A stretch of 64,000 nucleotides of DNA from Ditylenchus dipsaci (GCA_004194705.1 SADC01001285.1:310001-374000), one strand, 5' to 3'; counted from the first letter of the stretch, positions 47,801 through 58,070 are shown. Notes: a model not told the origin generated them from the sequence alone. Made by a program: numbers and translations.

Positions 47801-50800
47801 ACGTACATCCTTCTTCATGTACGTACTTTTTTGAGACTCTGTTTGATAAAGTAGCGTACGGTCTTCTTACTATGTCATCCATTTACAAATTTCTGACTGA
47901 AAAATTATTATAAAACAGAAAAAAATGTTTCTCAGAGCTTATAAGGGGCTATGATAAGTAATTTTCATAACGGCGGTGAAATGTCGCAGGCGGTGAAATG
48001 TCCCGCGGTGAAATGTCGTAGGCGGTGAAATGTCTCGCGGTGAAATGTCGCGGCGGTGAAATGTCGTAGGCGGTGAAATGTCGCAGGCGGTGAAATGTCG
48101 CAGGCGGTGAAATGTCCCGCGGTGAAATGTCGTAGGCGGTGAAATGTCTCGCGGTGAAATGTCGCGGCGGTGAAATGTCGTAGGCGGTGAAATGTCCCAT
48201 TCCCTTTGAAACCACTGAAGACCAAAACATCTCCGTTGGTGACAAACAACATTAATAATGTTACATTATCCTAGCTTGTAGTTAATTATAAAAATTATAA
48301 TATTATTGGTTTTAGCGCGCAGCAGTTGTCATTCGCCAATCCAATTTTTTCCTAATCACTTAACTTCTGTATGAATTTTTCAACTTGGTTTCTAACAAAA
48401 CTATACCTAAAATTTAATTCATTATATAAACTCTCCTTAATTCGGTCATTTTTCAGAAAAAATGCCATTTTGTCTAAGGCTTGTCACAACCGCTGCGCGC
48501 AAAAACCATGATTGTTTAAAAGATCTTTTTTATTAATAAAGATTATGAAAATTTTAATCTTTTCAGTTCATGAGTGTGCTTCGTAAACAAGATTCCAGTT
48601 CTGGAACTAACGGGTATTATTGAATTTTTTCTTCTTCTCTAAACTATATAAATTGATTTGAGGTGTGACCCATTGTGCAATCTAAATGTGCCTTTCCAGC
48701 TAATCTCGTAAGTCCAACTTTTACCCAAGACTTCATTGATAATTCCATCATTTTGCAGAGTTCTTTGATGAAGGTGTACAGAGGAGAGGCTACCACAGAC
48801 GAGAAAAATGGTCTTCTGTTGGACTATCCAACATCCATCTACCATGGCAACAAACTATTTGTAGGGATGAATATGATTGGAGCACAATTGACCAGTTAGG
48901 TGAATTGGTGCTACAGTCAAGTCATGGTAGCTAGGCACTTGCTCGAGCTCGCTCCCACCTAGGGCCCGACACTTTTTCAAACCCAATTTTGTCGATTCTG
49001 TTTTGGCAGTCTGATCCCAAATATCCTAAGAATCCCGATTTTTCTGATCATTTCTTTCGCAAATTCTTTAATTTTGCCACTTGAAACTCGGATAAACTGG
49101 TACCTTATTTTGCAAAAGGGTGCCCGATTATCGGGATTAGTTTTTCTAGTGGCAAAAAATTTATTTATTGAACAATGATCGAAAAATCATTATCCTTACG
49201 ATATTTGGGACCAGACTGTCAAAACAGAATTGGCAAGAGTCTTCGAAAATCGGGTTAAAAAGGTGTCGGACCCTAGACGGGAACGAACTTGAGGGGATGC
49301 CGGGTTATCGGGACTCGACTGTAATAGCCCATTGGCCAGCCTCTAAAACATAATTATTTCAGAAAATGGAGAAGTTTTCGCCTCCAACAACTCCAGAATA
49401 GTATCTGTCAAAACCATCATTTTGTGGTATTTCTCAAGAGCGGACACCACAGAACTCAAGAGTCGTCTCAGAAAAGCCACTTTGGAGCTGTTTGAAAGTG
49501 CTAAGCAGGGCAAAAGACTGAAGTATGTTGACTTCCAGATCTTTGGCGATGAAATAGCCAACAGTGAGATGGTAAGAGGAGCTATAGAGGCACAGTTCTT
49601 ATGTCTATTGGCTTTGTGCTGTTGCTTGTGTTCATTGCATTCACCATTTATAACAAGATGAGTGAAATGAGCAAATGTGCTGTGCCAGTGGTCGTTTTTG
49701 CTTCTGGTTGGTTTTTTTTTTGCATTTTAGAATGCAGGTGAAAAAATAATGAGCCCCATAAAAGAATACATAAAAATCTGTAAAAACATTTTGACTCAGC
49801 TTTTTATGATATATCATGTAAAGCACAAGATTTTTGCTCGGTCCCTTTTTGGTCTAGGCCCTTGCCTCAGGCATGTGTACGGCCGTTTTTTGAAGGCATG
49901 ACTCAGGTAAAAGTTTGATGATTTCGGAAACCCTTGAAGGATTTTACAAAATTACGGCCCGGGCTGTCCCGTGCAAATCCACATTTTAGGGAGATTTTCT
50001 AACCTAAACGCCTTCTGTTTTCGCCTTGAACCCCAGACTTTTTCAAAATGATCTTTGTATCTTTTATACATTATGATGTTTTTGCATTTTCAATATTATT
50101 AATTATAAAATATTAAACACAAAAATTTTCAAAAAAAACAGGTAGGCCTAAGTCAAATTCGAAAACTGAGTGAGAGAGAGGAAGGCGAAAAAATTAAAAC
50201 CTATTCTAGGAAAGTGCCCTGATTAGTGTAGTCCTTCAAAACTTTATTAATTAAATTCAAAAATTTTCAATATTTAGTGCTTTGCCCGTTTTTGGCCAGT
50301 ATTGCTGCATTTGGAATGCTGACTTGGCTCGGCTTCCACACCTACACCATCATGTGTGTGACACCCTTCTTGATTGCAGGGTGGGTGTGGATGATGCTTT
50401 CATAATGCAAGTTTACAAAACCCAAACTATTCTTACAAAAGCTTTTTATTTAGGCTACAATCTTGGGATCAGCACAAACACATCCGCGATTTGAAGCAGC
50501 GTCTGTGTGTTGTGATGGTTCATGTAGGTCAGTTTTCCAATCTAATAGCTAATTTCCCAACAAATATTTGATGCCATTACTTCAGGCCCATCAATCACTA
50601 TCACATCACTCACCAATACCGTAGCTTTTGGTATCGGCTACGCCACTCCCACTCCACAGGTAAATTCGCTTATAATTTTTAGAATACAGGATAAATTTAT
50701 AGAAGCTGTACTGTATGTGCTAAAAGTACTTTTTTTCGCCTGAACATTTTGTTTTCAGATGTCCCTATTCTGTTTGTGCACATCCATCGCAGTGCTGTTT

Positions 50801-53800
50801 GACTACTTTCTCACCTTCACATTGCTAGCACCAATAGTTCTACTGGTGTCTCCCAAACACAAGTTGCCTGCTTTGCCCCCAACTGAGGAGCCTAGTGTAG
50901 CCGAGCACAAACTGGTGCTCAAGAACATCTCGCCTTCCATTCACAAATATTCGGTTGGTCCTGTTCATGAAGCCTTGATTGTCGGTTTTAAAAGTTTATA
51001 TGTTATTTGAAGGCATTTCTGCACTCTAAAAAGGGAAGAGTTGCTGCTTTTGTGCTATCAGTCACCCTTTACATCATTGCTACAATTGGTGTGGCTAATA
51101 TGTGAGTTTTGGGTAGTGTACGTAGAATGAAAAAATAATTATTATATTCTAGGAAGTCCACATTTGAGCCGAGTAAAGCGGTATGTACTTAAGTCATATG
51201 CAAGAAATTTTATTGGATTGAACTTTTTAAAAATACATAAGAGTTTGTGGCAATAGGCTCTCCACATACCGTATTTACTCTAATTATACCCTGGTTTCTA
51301 ATTATCCCGCACCCCAGCCTCTGCGTCTCAGATATTGCGCATGAAATTATTTCTGAGTAAGTTTTTTCGATAGGAAATTTATTTTAGAAAAATTAGAATT
51401 GAAAAATTGCTGAAAATTTTGACCAAAATTTTAATATCGCAAATCTAATTTTGAATTTTAAGAAAATTAACTTTTTTTGCCGGCGCCTCAGGCTTCTTCT
51501 CTATAAAATTTTAATTGGAAAGTCTAGGAAGGAACTTAGGCATAAGCAATCATTTTTGATGGCCGGACTATACAATTGTGAAGTGATCCAAAAATGAGTT
51601 CTGACCACTTATTCGAGTTTCTGGACATCGTTGGATGTTTTTTCAAATTTTAGCTTCAATTGAATATTACCTTTTTTCTATATGATAACTCAAATAAAAT
51701 CCTAGAATCTTGGCTACATTTTCGTATATGAAACGTGTAATTTGTAGAAAAAGTCAGAAAATATCAATCAAACCAGTCAAAGAAAACCCCAAAACGATCG
51801 ATTATGGTAAATTTAGCAGGTCTGAGTCTGTAAATCAGCTCCAGATGTAGTGAAATCGTGCTCTGATGATTTTGTTGGACAGCCAAGAGTGCAAGAATAA
51901 TTCTGACAGCAAACTTGTAAATTAAAGGAGATAAAAAGGGTGTGCAACCACTCGCAATCGAACCTGTGTCCTAGGTGATGCTTACCGTATTTTCTCTTAT
52001 AATCCCCACCCCCATTTTTTACTAGGATTTCAGAGTTAAGGCCATTTTCGATTGACAATTTCCAGTTTTTTCGAGGATTGAAAAATAATTCTCAATGGGG
52101 GTTTAATAGAGAAAATACGGTATATTAAATTAACCGCCCCCCCCCTTCAAGACCCTCAAAAACGCGTCCAATATTTGGCCAACCGGCAAATATGGGTTAA
52201 AAAATTCTCCCTTATGGAGTATAATTAGAGTAAATATGGCACTCATAGAGATGGAATTGAACGATATTCACTGATTTTTTGCTTATAAGCGGATTCCAAC
52301 GAGTATTTGGAATATTAGATGCAAAATATTTTCGCATCAAATTTTTTAATACTGGTTCCGATTAACAGAAATTTTCACTTTTGCAACTGAATTATTTAGT
52401 TCCCATCAGATTCTCCATTAGCCAGCAGCATGGACGGAATTAGGTAAACATATATATTTTTTCTATCAACTTTTTATTATTTAGAGAAGTATTCAACGAA
52501 TTTTTCCCCATCAATGTGTTTGTGAATAGACCACCAAACATCAGGTAAGAATCGTATTTTTTCTTATTTTTACAAAAACCAATTATTTTAAAATTGTAGT
52601 GATGTGTCGGATGTAATTTCATTTCATTGGGCTTGTTATTATTTTTGTTTAACCAAAAGCTCTTTTCAGTATGCTAATTTCAACCGGATGGTTGGCACAT
52701 TGGAGCAAATTCCAGAAAGTTATGGTCAAAACAGAACTATATTATGGTTGAGAGCATTTGAGGCTTTTGATCAAAAGGTTGCCACACCATTATTTAACCC
52801 ATTGTTGCTGACTGCTAAAAGAATTTACCAAGAAATGCCTTAGAAAATCGAAAACTACTTTCACTCAAAAATCTCTTCTTATCCTTTTTTACTAAAAAAT
52901 ACGAATTCATGGTTATTCTGACAAATTACACAAAAAACTCGAATTTCGGTGGAAGGACACACTATTTTAAAAGTTGGATATCCCTTTTGAGTTTTTTGTT
53001 TTCATATTTTTTTGCTCACTTTTTGATTATGAGAAGTATGACTACTCTCGAAAGTCGACTTTTGGGGTCTAACTGGGGCCTTTTGGGGGGTCTTTTTGGG
53101 GTACTCTTTTGACTTGCTTCGAATGACTCAAAAGAGTACAATGAAAGACGAAAGAGAACTGTCCAACGCGAATTCAAACATTTGAAGTTCTCATTGTCGG
53201 CGACGGCTATGGTCCTTTAAATGTGGGCTTAGACCCATATTTTGTCCAGAACTTGGTGCTGCAATGTCGAACAAACTTGTGCGGAATTAAAAGTTTGATT
53301 AGCGACATCAATACCAGAATTTTTAAATTCCTTCAAAAAGTACCCTAAAAATTGAAATGGAAAAGGAAAAAACCACTGAAAAAAGGTTGATTAGCTATGT
53401 ATTACATTACGATTTTTAGAAAAAATTTTGAAAGAATTTCGTAATTCTGCTATTGATGATGCTAATACAACTTTTGATTCTGCGCAAATTTATTTGACAC
53501 CGCAACATTAAGTTGTCGACAAAATATTGCTGTAAAACCACATTTAAGAAACACAAAACTTGGATAAATCTTTTCGTGTTGAGACTATCTCCTTAACAGC
53601 TTTCACCCCTCTCTTTAAAATACTAGAGAAGTGTTTCGAGGTTAAAAATTTCGGTCAACACATTTCGGTCAACAATTCGACAATAGTTTTGGCATCAATG
53701 GGTTTATTTGAGCAAATCGACTTTATCCATGTTGTAGACCAGTCAACTGTGGGAGTTCATCGGGATGCAGGCACCCAAGAACTACACTCCTTCCTACGAG

Positions 53801-56298
53801 AATCTCGACTTTTTCTTGCAGCAGTTAAATTACCCACCTACAATCAAGATGGAGGCTGATGAGAAGTAGGTCTATTTGCTTTTCTCAATTGCCTAATTTC
53901 AATTTATAATTTAGTGGTGTAAAACGTCTGAAAGCCTTCCAATTTACAATTATTGCCAAAGACATGTCTGAGTGGTTGGTCTTCTGATTGGAAGATTGCA
54001 ATAAAATCAAAGTTCCCAGTTTAGGTCGAACAGAGCCATTGTGGAGCAAAAATGCAGGGAAATATTGGAGAGGTGTGGTGGCTGTGATGTTTTTTCAGTT
54101 TTACAACTGGGTTTTTATTTAGGTTCCCTGAGTTTAACGCCAGCATTTACGATGGTGATTCGGCTGTGCTCAACTTGTTGCTCACTGTCAAAATTGATCT
54201 CGTAAGTTGTATTTACAGAATTGAGTTACAAAAAACAACAGGGGGGACCAAGCTGTTTTTTGGCAACGGACTCTGCACTAGAACCGAGTTTCATTTTGGG
54301 AGAGAAATAATATGATAGGAAAACAAAGATTTGGACTTGACAAGGTAAAATATCGCCTTGTTACGATTTTCGGCAGATTTTTCTATTTTCAAGTGAAGTT
54401 AGCAGTTTTTAAATTTTACGTCAAGATATTTTTTCCGCATGTAAAATGCTAATAAGCATTAGTATAAATTGTTTTCCTAAAAACTGTTGTCACCAGGGCT
54501 GAAACTGATTTCTGGTTCCGATTATTTTTTCTGAAGTTCTGATTTTTTTAAGTCGGCTCCAGTCCTCGTAGAGACTGAGCAAAATTATTGTTGCCTTTCT
54601 AAGACATAGTGTAATCTCTATAAGACGTCAACCTAGGTGTGATACTTTTTCACTTTCAAATTTTGCGATGTTTTGCTAAATAAATCCATCAGCATAGTCG
54701 GTTTCTGTTTTGCCAGTCCTTTTTTTAATGACTATAGCTTGACTAATAAGACCCGCTGCTGCCGATATAAAGTCACCTTTTTACTAGTACGACTTTTTAG
54801 ATAAATTCTAATGTGTTTTCTTTTCAGATTGGTTCTATTACAGTCACTGTGGTATGTGAACATCTATTCGCCAAACACCATTTAGAATTTCACCATTTTT
54901 TAGATTTGCATGACTATAATTTGCTCATTCTTTATCCCAAATCAAATTGGAGTTGCAATAAGTAGGCTTCTGACTATTTCTAAATTTTTCATTGTTAACT
55001 ATTAATATTCAGTTGCTTTCACGATCTCATCTATTTGCTACAGTTAGTTGACATGGAAAAATGATAAATTCCGATTTAATAAACCCCATTTATTGCAGCT
55101 CTTGTTGGAATAATGAGTTGGTGGGGTGCTGATTTGGACCCAGTGACCATTGTGGATGTGTTGCTGGCCACTGGCTTTAGTGTGGACTATACTGCTCATG
55201 TGGCTCACCAGTTCTACACCAAAACCGGCCTGTCCACTGAGCGAATAGCTATTAGTTTGCACGAGATGTGTGCCCCATGCTCCAAGCTGGCACCTCCACT
55301 GTGCTCTGCATGTTGCCGGTATAGAGTTTTGTAGAAAAGTGGTGATTCAAATTTTTTTTATTCTAGCTTATATTTGTGCCTACATATGCGATTGTAGCCT
55401 TTGCTAAAACTGTGTTTGTGGTGGTGGTTAGTTATCTACGACTATTTAAAATTATTTGCATGGATAAGAAGAATTGTAAAGTGAAACAATTTGAACCGCT
55501 AAGAAGTGGTGAAAAATTGGTGTCGCGTTATATGGAGAGTCGCGTTATACCAATACAAATAGTTTTGGTCAATTCAGTATCCCCCGAATTCCCAAAACAA
55601 TTAGTTTTACTTTAATTTGACCCAATACTCTGAATACCCAAAGTATTTTTTTGCCACTATTCCTTTTTTTACCAGAATTTTTTGAATTCGCTTCAATAAT
55701 CGGGTTCGGAACTTCAATTTGTTTTGACGTTTTAAAAAACAAATTTGGGATGTGGGCTCGAATGAGTAGTGATTAGCAACCCCTTGTTCTGTCTTTCTGT
55801 TGACTATGCCAGGACTGAATTCTCGAAAGGGTGCAGGATCGAAATACCCAAAGACAAAATACCCAATGCTCTAGATACCCGAAAACAAAACTTTTGACGG
55901 TCTATCAATATCATATTAGCGTATGGTGCCTATTACATGTTGTAAATATTATGAAAATAGCATATATTGCACACTATCTGCCCAATATGCATATTGGGTG
56001 TTTTGTCTTTGGGTATTTTGACCATTGGGTATTTTGTCCTAGGGTATTTTGTAATTGGGTATTTTGTCTTTGGGTATTTTGATCCTGCATTTCTTGAAAG
56101 TTTTAAATTTAGGCTGTGGGTTTGCTGCATGGTCTATTCTTTATGCCTGTGCTGCTTTGTCTGACACCACAAAAAGACAATCAGCTGTTCAAATACTGTG
56201 AGAATGGGATTGGTCGAAGGAAGAAGGCTCCTCCAGCCAACACCCAAGCTTCCATTGAACCACTCATAACCATGCCTTCAGTTGTTACTAGTGAATAG
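41843..56298 (+). CDS. Patched-related (PTR) protein with sterol-sensing domain, RND-type membrane protein
   Basis: Multi-pass membrane protein of the Patched/Dispatched/NPC1 superfamily, closest in style to nematode PTR proteins, which act in moulting and cuticle or membrane traffic. Exons: 41843-42011, 43421-43556, (45930-45992), 48567-48613, 48663-48707, 48761-48894, 49363-49706, 50278-50406, 50454-50527, 50586-50659, 50759-50953, 51013-51101, 51153-51180, 52400-52443, 52485-52544, 52600-52612, 52670-52777, 53738-53865, 53915-53974, 54025-54072, 54123-54201, 54828-54851, 54904-54961, 55013-55042, 55099-55318, 55367-55426, 56113-56298. Four one-base deletions must be allowed (about 41866, 49591, 50380, 55275); the sum is then 2649 nt, 882 aa. 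Landmarks: TM1 HIWMSIVVVGLL; CDPLCNLN in loop 1; LLDYPTSIYHGN; the SSD with VGVDDAFIM, then VGPSITITSLTNTVAFGIG; after loop 2 (FPSDSPLASSMDGI) the second RND half with TIVDVLLATGFSVDYTAHVA. Family call is secure; the member within the family is not. Confidence 0.9.
42174..43091. mobile_element. 918-bp word-array element (GGCCGTC) with perfect 8-bp TSD
   Basis: Ends CATAGTGAC and GTCACTATG are inverted; CCAGTGTG lies outside both (42166-42173 and 43092-43099). Subterminal zones (42200-42330 and 42960-43075) are packed with GGCCGTC, GTCCGTCC and GACGGCC words and share AGATGTTTTTG(A/G)C. A TACCGTATTT MITE is nested at 42428-42663. The element fills the first PTR intron. Confidence 0.85.
42428..42663. 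mobile_element. palindromic MITE, TACCGTATTT family
   Basis: TACCGTATTTCCTCTAATAA ... TTATTAGAGGAAATACAGTA, with GAGCCCATGGGTGC and GGTGGGCGC next inside. The interior has a GGGAGTTAAGAAAATGC block in common with the 16987 and 46261 copies. Nested in the 42174-43091 element. Confidence 0.8.
43838..44681. mobile_element. 844-bp inverted-repeat element with TTTGCGCAAA words, tRNA-like B boxes and perfect 9-bp TSD
   Basis: Left GGTTACTACTCATTTGCGCA and right TTTGCGCAAATGAGTAGTAAC are inverted over about 100 bp. AACCATAAC lies outside both ends (43829-43837 and 44682-44690). Each arm carries GGTTCGAATCC, a perfect match to the RNA polymerase III B-box consensus, pointing inwards, followed by GGTnGTAGCA. 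The centre has tandem GAAAGTGAGAGTGAGAG. It lies in the second PTR intron. Confidence 0.85.
45930..45992 (+). other. candidate in-frame 63-nt PTR exon lying inside two nested transposons
   Basis: Bounded by TTAGTACAG and GTGGTC, this reads ASALEAKKQEKVRQVNIEIY plus a final E, phase 0 at both ends. It would join ...QRLDQE to FMSVLRKQ... in loop 1 of the PTR protein. Base composition is coding-like compared with its AT-rich surroundings, but the donor is weak and the interval is inside the 45593-47627 element. Without it the protein is still in frame (861 aa). It may be an exonised transposon segment, a captured host exon, or no exon. Confidence 0.4.
46261..46524. mobile_element. palindromic MITE, TACCGTATTT family (TACCGTATAT variant)
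   Basis: TACCGTATATTCTCGATTAG ... TAATAGAGAATATACGGTA. TCTAATAGAAGGCCC is repeated twice at the left and GGGCCTTCTAATAGAG closes the right. Nested inside the 45593-47627 element, three levels deep. Confidence 0.8.
46581..46736 (-). pseudogene. C-terminal exon of a Ulp1/SENP-like (C48) cysteine protease, transposon-borne
   Basis: Read on the minus strand after an acceptor (TTTTTAG), it encodes IPVQTKTFDCGVFVCRFAES, then QNMVKEIIAGKLS and a TAG stop at 46581-46583. The DCGVF motif contains the catalytic Cys of C48 de-SUMOylating proteases. Upstream, around 46760-46816, QWVAFSLK may be the remnant of the W-containing strand next to the catalytic His, but I cannot see the His. ULP1-like proteases are known cargo of plant MULEs. 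It is probably the end of the same transposon gene that begins with the FLYWCH exon at 47398. Confidence 0.65.
47204..47398 (-). pseudogene. first exon of a transposon-borne FLYWCH zinc-finger protein
   Basis: The minus-strand ATG at 47396-47398 opens MASISKKSKGKLLVMCNGLY, then FGKDNAELRCVRICGGKAAS and TRIKSHTC, ending at a CCAG/GTATGG donor. Spacing of L-V-x-x-x-G-Y-x-F, C-x3-C and H-x-C/H resembles the FLYWCH finger (the last ligand being C here). FLYWCH domains often sit at the N-terminus of animal MULE (Phantom-type) proteins. It lies near the right end of the 45593-47627 element; the middle of the gene is not traceable. Confidence 0.55.
47697..47818 (-). pseudogene. FLYWCH-like fragment of the outer transposon
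   Basis: Minus strand: VKNRNLKGSNEGKISAERDQ, then RTIGCKGRAWFNEGGKFIK and a GTAAGT donor at 47691-47696. GCKGRAW is a common core of FLYWCH fingers. The start codon is not in this frame without an indel, so this is a decayed copy. Position near the right end mirrors the inner element. Confidence 0.45.
48912..49323. mobile_element. palindromic MITE, TACAGTC family
   Basis: TACAGTCAAGTCATGGTAGC ... TATCGGGACTCGACTGTA. Arms share GCTCCCACCTAGGGCCCGAC / GTCGGACCCTAGACGGGAAC and CTGATCCCAAATATCCTAAG / TTACGATATTTGGGACCAG. It lies in the PTR intron between exons ending 48894 and starting 49363. Confidence 0.8.
50407..50453 (+). other. GC-AG intron in the PTR gene
   Basis: The frame ...VGVDDAFIM|LQSWDQHKH... 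is restored only if the intron starts GCAAGT at 50407 and ends TTTAG at 50453, with ATG split AT|G. Using the nearby GT (50411) breaks the frame. GCAAGT is the usual form of the rare GC donor. Confidence 0.6.
51267..52242. mobile_element. TACCGTATTT-family element, about 970 bp, with a second copy nested inside
   Basis: Starts TACCGTATTTACTCTAATTA and ends near TAATTAGAGTAAATATGGCA. A complete second member occupies 51983-52122 (TACCGTATTTTCTCTTATAA ... TTTAATAGAGAAAATACGGTA). Just left of it on the minus strand is a tRNA-like GGTTCGATTGC box. It fills the PTR intron 51181-52399. Confidence 0.65.
52600..52612 (+). other. 13-nt microexon of the PTR gene
   Basis: Between ATTGTAG and GTAATT, the 13 bases complete S and add DVSD, joining NVFVNRPPNI to YANFNRMVGT in phase. 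Skipping it would break the frame. Confidence 0.75.
52778..53737 (+). other. 960-bp PTR intron with an unrecognised open segment
   Basis: Splicing exon 52670-52777 to 53738-53865 gives FEAFDQK-TSQLWEFIGM in phase. The intron contains a 99-codon frame (53560-53859) overlapping the next exon in another frame; it has no family resemblance that I can see. No inverted repeat is evident. Confidence 0.5.
55830..56090. mobile_element. 261-bp word-array element (GGGTATTTTGTCTTT) with 10-bp TSD
   Basis: Ends (G)GTGCAGGATCGAAATACCC and GGGTATTTTGATCCTGCAT are inverted over about 35 bp. The right arm has TTGGGTATTTTGT(CTT) five times; the left has AATACCCAAAGACAA-type words. TTCTCGAAAG (55820-55829) and TTCTTGAAAG (56091-56100) flank it, a 10-bp duplication with one difference. 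It lies in the last PTR intron. Confidence 0.8.
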
Positions 56299-56876
56299 TT
56301 GGGTCTGTACAGTTTATTTTTTGAATAATAAGATTGAACATACATTTTTATTGGTTTTGTCTGTAATAATTTTGGTTTGTCGATAAGAAAATTGTCGCTC
56401 TCGGGTGTCTAATATTTTAATTACCTAAATTTTTTGTTGGTGTTGACATGCAGATGTTGATAACTTTATATTGTTTGCAAATAAGATTTTACGCCATTCC
56501 CAAAAGTTCCTTTCCACCTAAGGTCCGACACCTTTTTAACCAAAATTTAGAGTATTTTGTCGAAACTGTTTTGTCAGCCTAGTCAAAAGTATCGTAAGGA
56601 TCACAGTTTACCACTAATGTTTGCAAATGACAACAATTTCAACATTAAGACTCGCTTTTCTCGATTTAAGCCACATCTTTCAAAATAAGGTGGCCTTCGT
56701 TTTTGCTTTTTAAGACCATGGTTTTTGTCCCGCCAATTAATTTTTTTTGTCATGGTCCTTTAATTGCGAAAACAAATTAAACAAATTCAAAAAACGGGTT
56801 AAAAAAGGGTTGAAACTTTTAGGGGGGGGGGGGGTGGCGTAAAATCGAAAGTTCACTGTACTCGAAAATGGTATAG

Positions 56877-57116
56877 CAAATTTCAAAGGACCCTGCCCGT
56901 CTATTTCTACAATTGTCCCCCGTCAATTCAAAAATTTTCCGAATCATTCAACTTCTGTACGGATGCTTCAACTTGGTTTCTAACAAAACTATACCTGAAA
57001 TGAAATTCTAGGCATTGTTTTGTCAGAAACCAAGTTGAAAATGCCTACAGAAGTTGAATGATTAAAAAAAATTTGAATTGGCGGGGGACAATTTAGAACG
57101 CACAGGCATGGTCCTT
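56877..57116. mobile_element. palindromic MITE, AAAGGGCCAT family
   Basis: Arms AAAGGACCCTGCCCG ... GGCATGGTCCTTT; inside, TTCAACTTGGTTTCTAACAA and its complement, as in the 12929-13163 copy. A fragment of the same family is at about 56712-56762. A run of 12 G at 56822-56833 lies just upstream. Confidence 0.7.
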
Positions 57117-57721
57117 TAATCAGAATATCAAGAACTTGAATAAATTTTTGATGTTTTCACTCGACCCAGTGACCAGGAATTGGTCTGAAATGAAACGAAA
57201 CTTAAACATATCCACTATGAACCGCTTTCCAAACTAAAAATAGTAAAATCACAAAAAACGTGTGTTCTTTTTAGCCTTCTTGAAATTTTGGTATGGTCTG
57301 GAAATCGGTAATTTAACGGGTTTAAATTTTTGAGTTTGGTGACATTTCGGACAACTCCAGGTCGCTAAGTCGATTTAAAATATCAAATTTTAAGAAAGAT
57401 CTAAAAAAATATTTTTTCAACATTTTGGCATCCTGTCTAAAAGTTCAGCTTTTTGATTTTTTGAGAATTCGCCAACTTTTTCGAGAAAACTAATAAATTT
57501 TACAAAGCTTAATAGCTATTCCGGTGCCTACTAAATAAAAGTTTTATTGAAAATGCATCATTGAAGTAATATATGACACACACACAAGGACGTTGAGTGA
57601 AAGTAAGTGTGGCAAGACAATGCAAACTATAACATCTTTGGAAAAAATGTTGTGAGATTTCTGGACATTGCAATTTTGCGGAATGTTCGCGAGTGAAAGA
57701 GAGGAAAATAAAACTATGTAA

Positions 57722-57900
57722 AAAGCCGGGACGTCCCGTCCCGGCTTTTTAGCTTAAATTTTCTAGCGGGACAGGGCTAAAATAAATAGTTGTCCGGGAC
57801 GGGACACCGGGACGGGACAGACTGGAATTTTTTCCCGGGACGGAATATATGCTAAAAAGCCTTCGGGACGGGACGGGATTCCCGTCCCGAGGCCATCTCT
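57722..57900. repeat. GGGACGGGAC word array, second locus
   Basis: GCCGGGACGTCCCGTCCCGGC opens the unit as a tight palindrome. Several GGGACGGGAC words and a closing GATTCCCGTCCCGAGG follow. Same word as the 26454-26964 element but with different ends; no target duplication was identified. Confidence 0.6.
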
Positions 57901-58070
57901 ACAAATTATTACCATAATATTATTGTGTAAATTGTTTAGGATGACTAGGGAAAAAAGGAGCAGAAATTCGAATAAATCAAATTTCTTGAAAAATATTGCA
58001 TAAAAAACCCAAACATTAAACAAATTTGAACTCGCGCGTGACCACTCTGATTATGCAAGCTATTTTTAAT

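Larger units (their letters stand above)
44782..48204. mobile_element. 3.4-kb word-array transposon (GACATTTCACCGC) with 8-bp TSD and a decayed minus-strand gene
   Basis: Ends GGG(T/A)AT..GACATTTCACCG are inverted. The left array (44793-44917) has 8 words and the right array (47970-48196) about 14 in the opposite sense. TTTGAAAC lies exactly outside both ends (44774-44781 and 48205-48212). On the minus strand the right part encodes a FLYWCH-like end (GCKGRAWFNEGGKFIK, donor at 47697) and the left part the last turn of a Ulp1/C48 protease (about 45250-45370: FVCQFAES, then DMEHIRKEMFQELQVGKL after a frame break). The 45593-47627 element is inserted between. So this is a broken autonomous element of a FLYWCH-ULP1 type, probably MULE-related. 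Confidence 0.85.

Noticed and set aside
47949..48252. Two ORFs of about 95 aa with repeated FHRLRHFTA-type peptides
   Set aside because: They are translations of the right terminal word array of the 44782-48204 element.
49572..49595. 24-nt intron (GTAAGA...CACAG) to explain the frame break in the PTR gene
   Set aside because: It encodes VRGAIEA, expected in this family, and removing it does not restore the frame. A one-base deletion does.
50353..50378. 26-nt intron (GTGTGTGACACC...TTGCAG) before VGVDDAF
   Set aside because: It would restore the frame but removes TPFLIAG-type sequence that is conserved in PTR proteins. A missing G in the GGG run is simpler.
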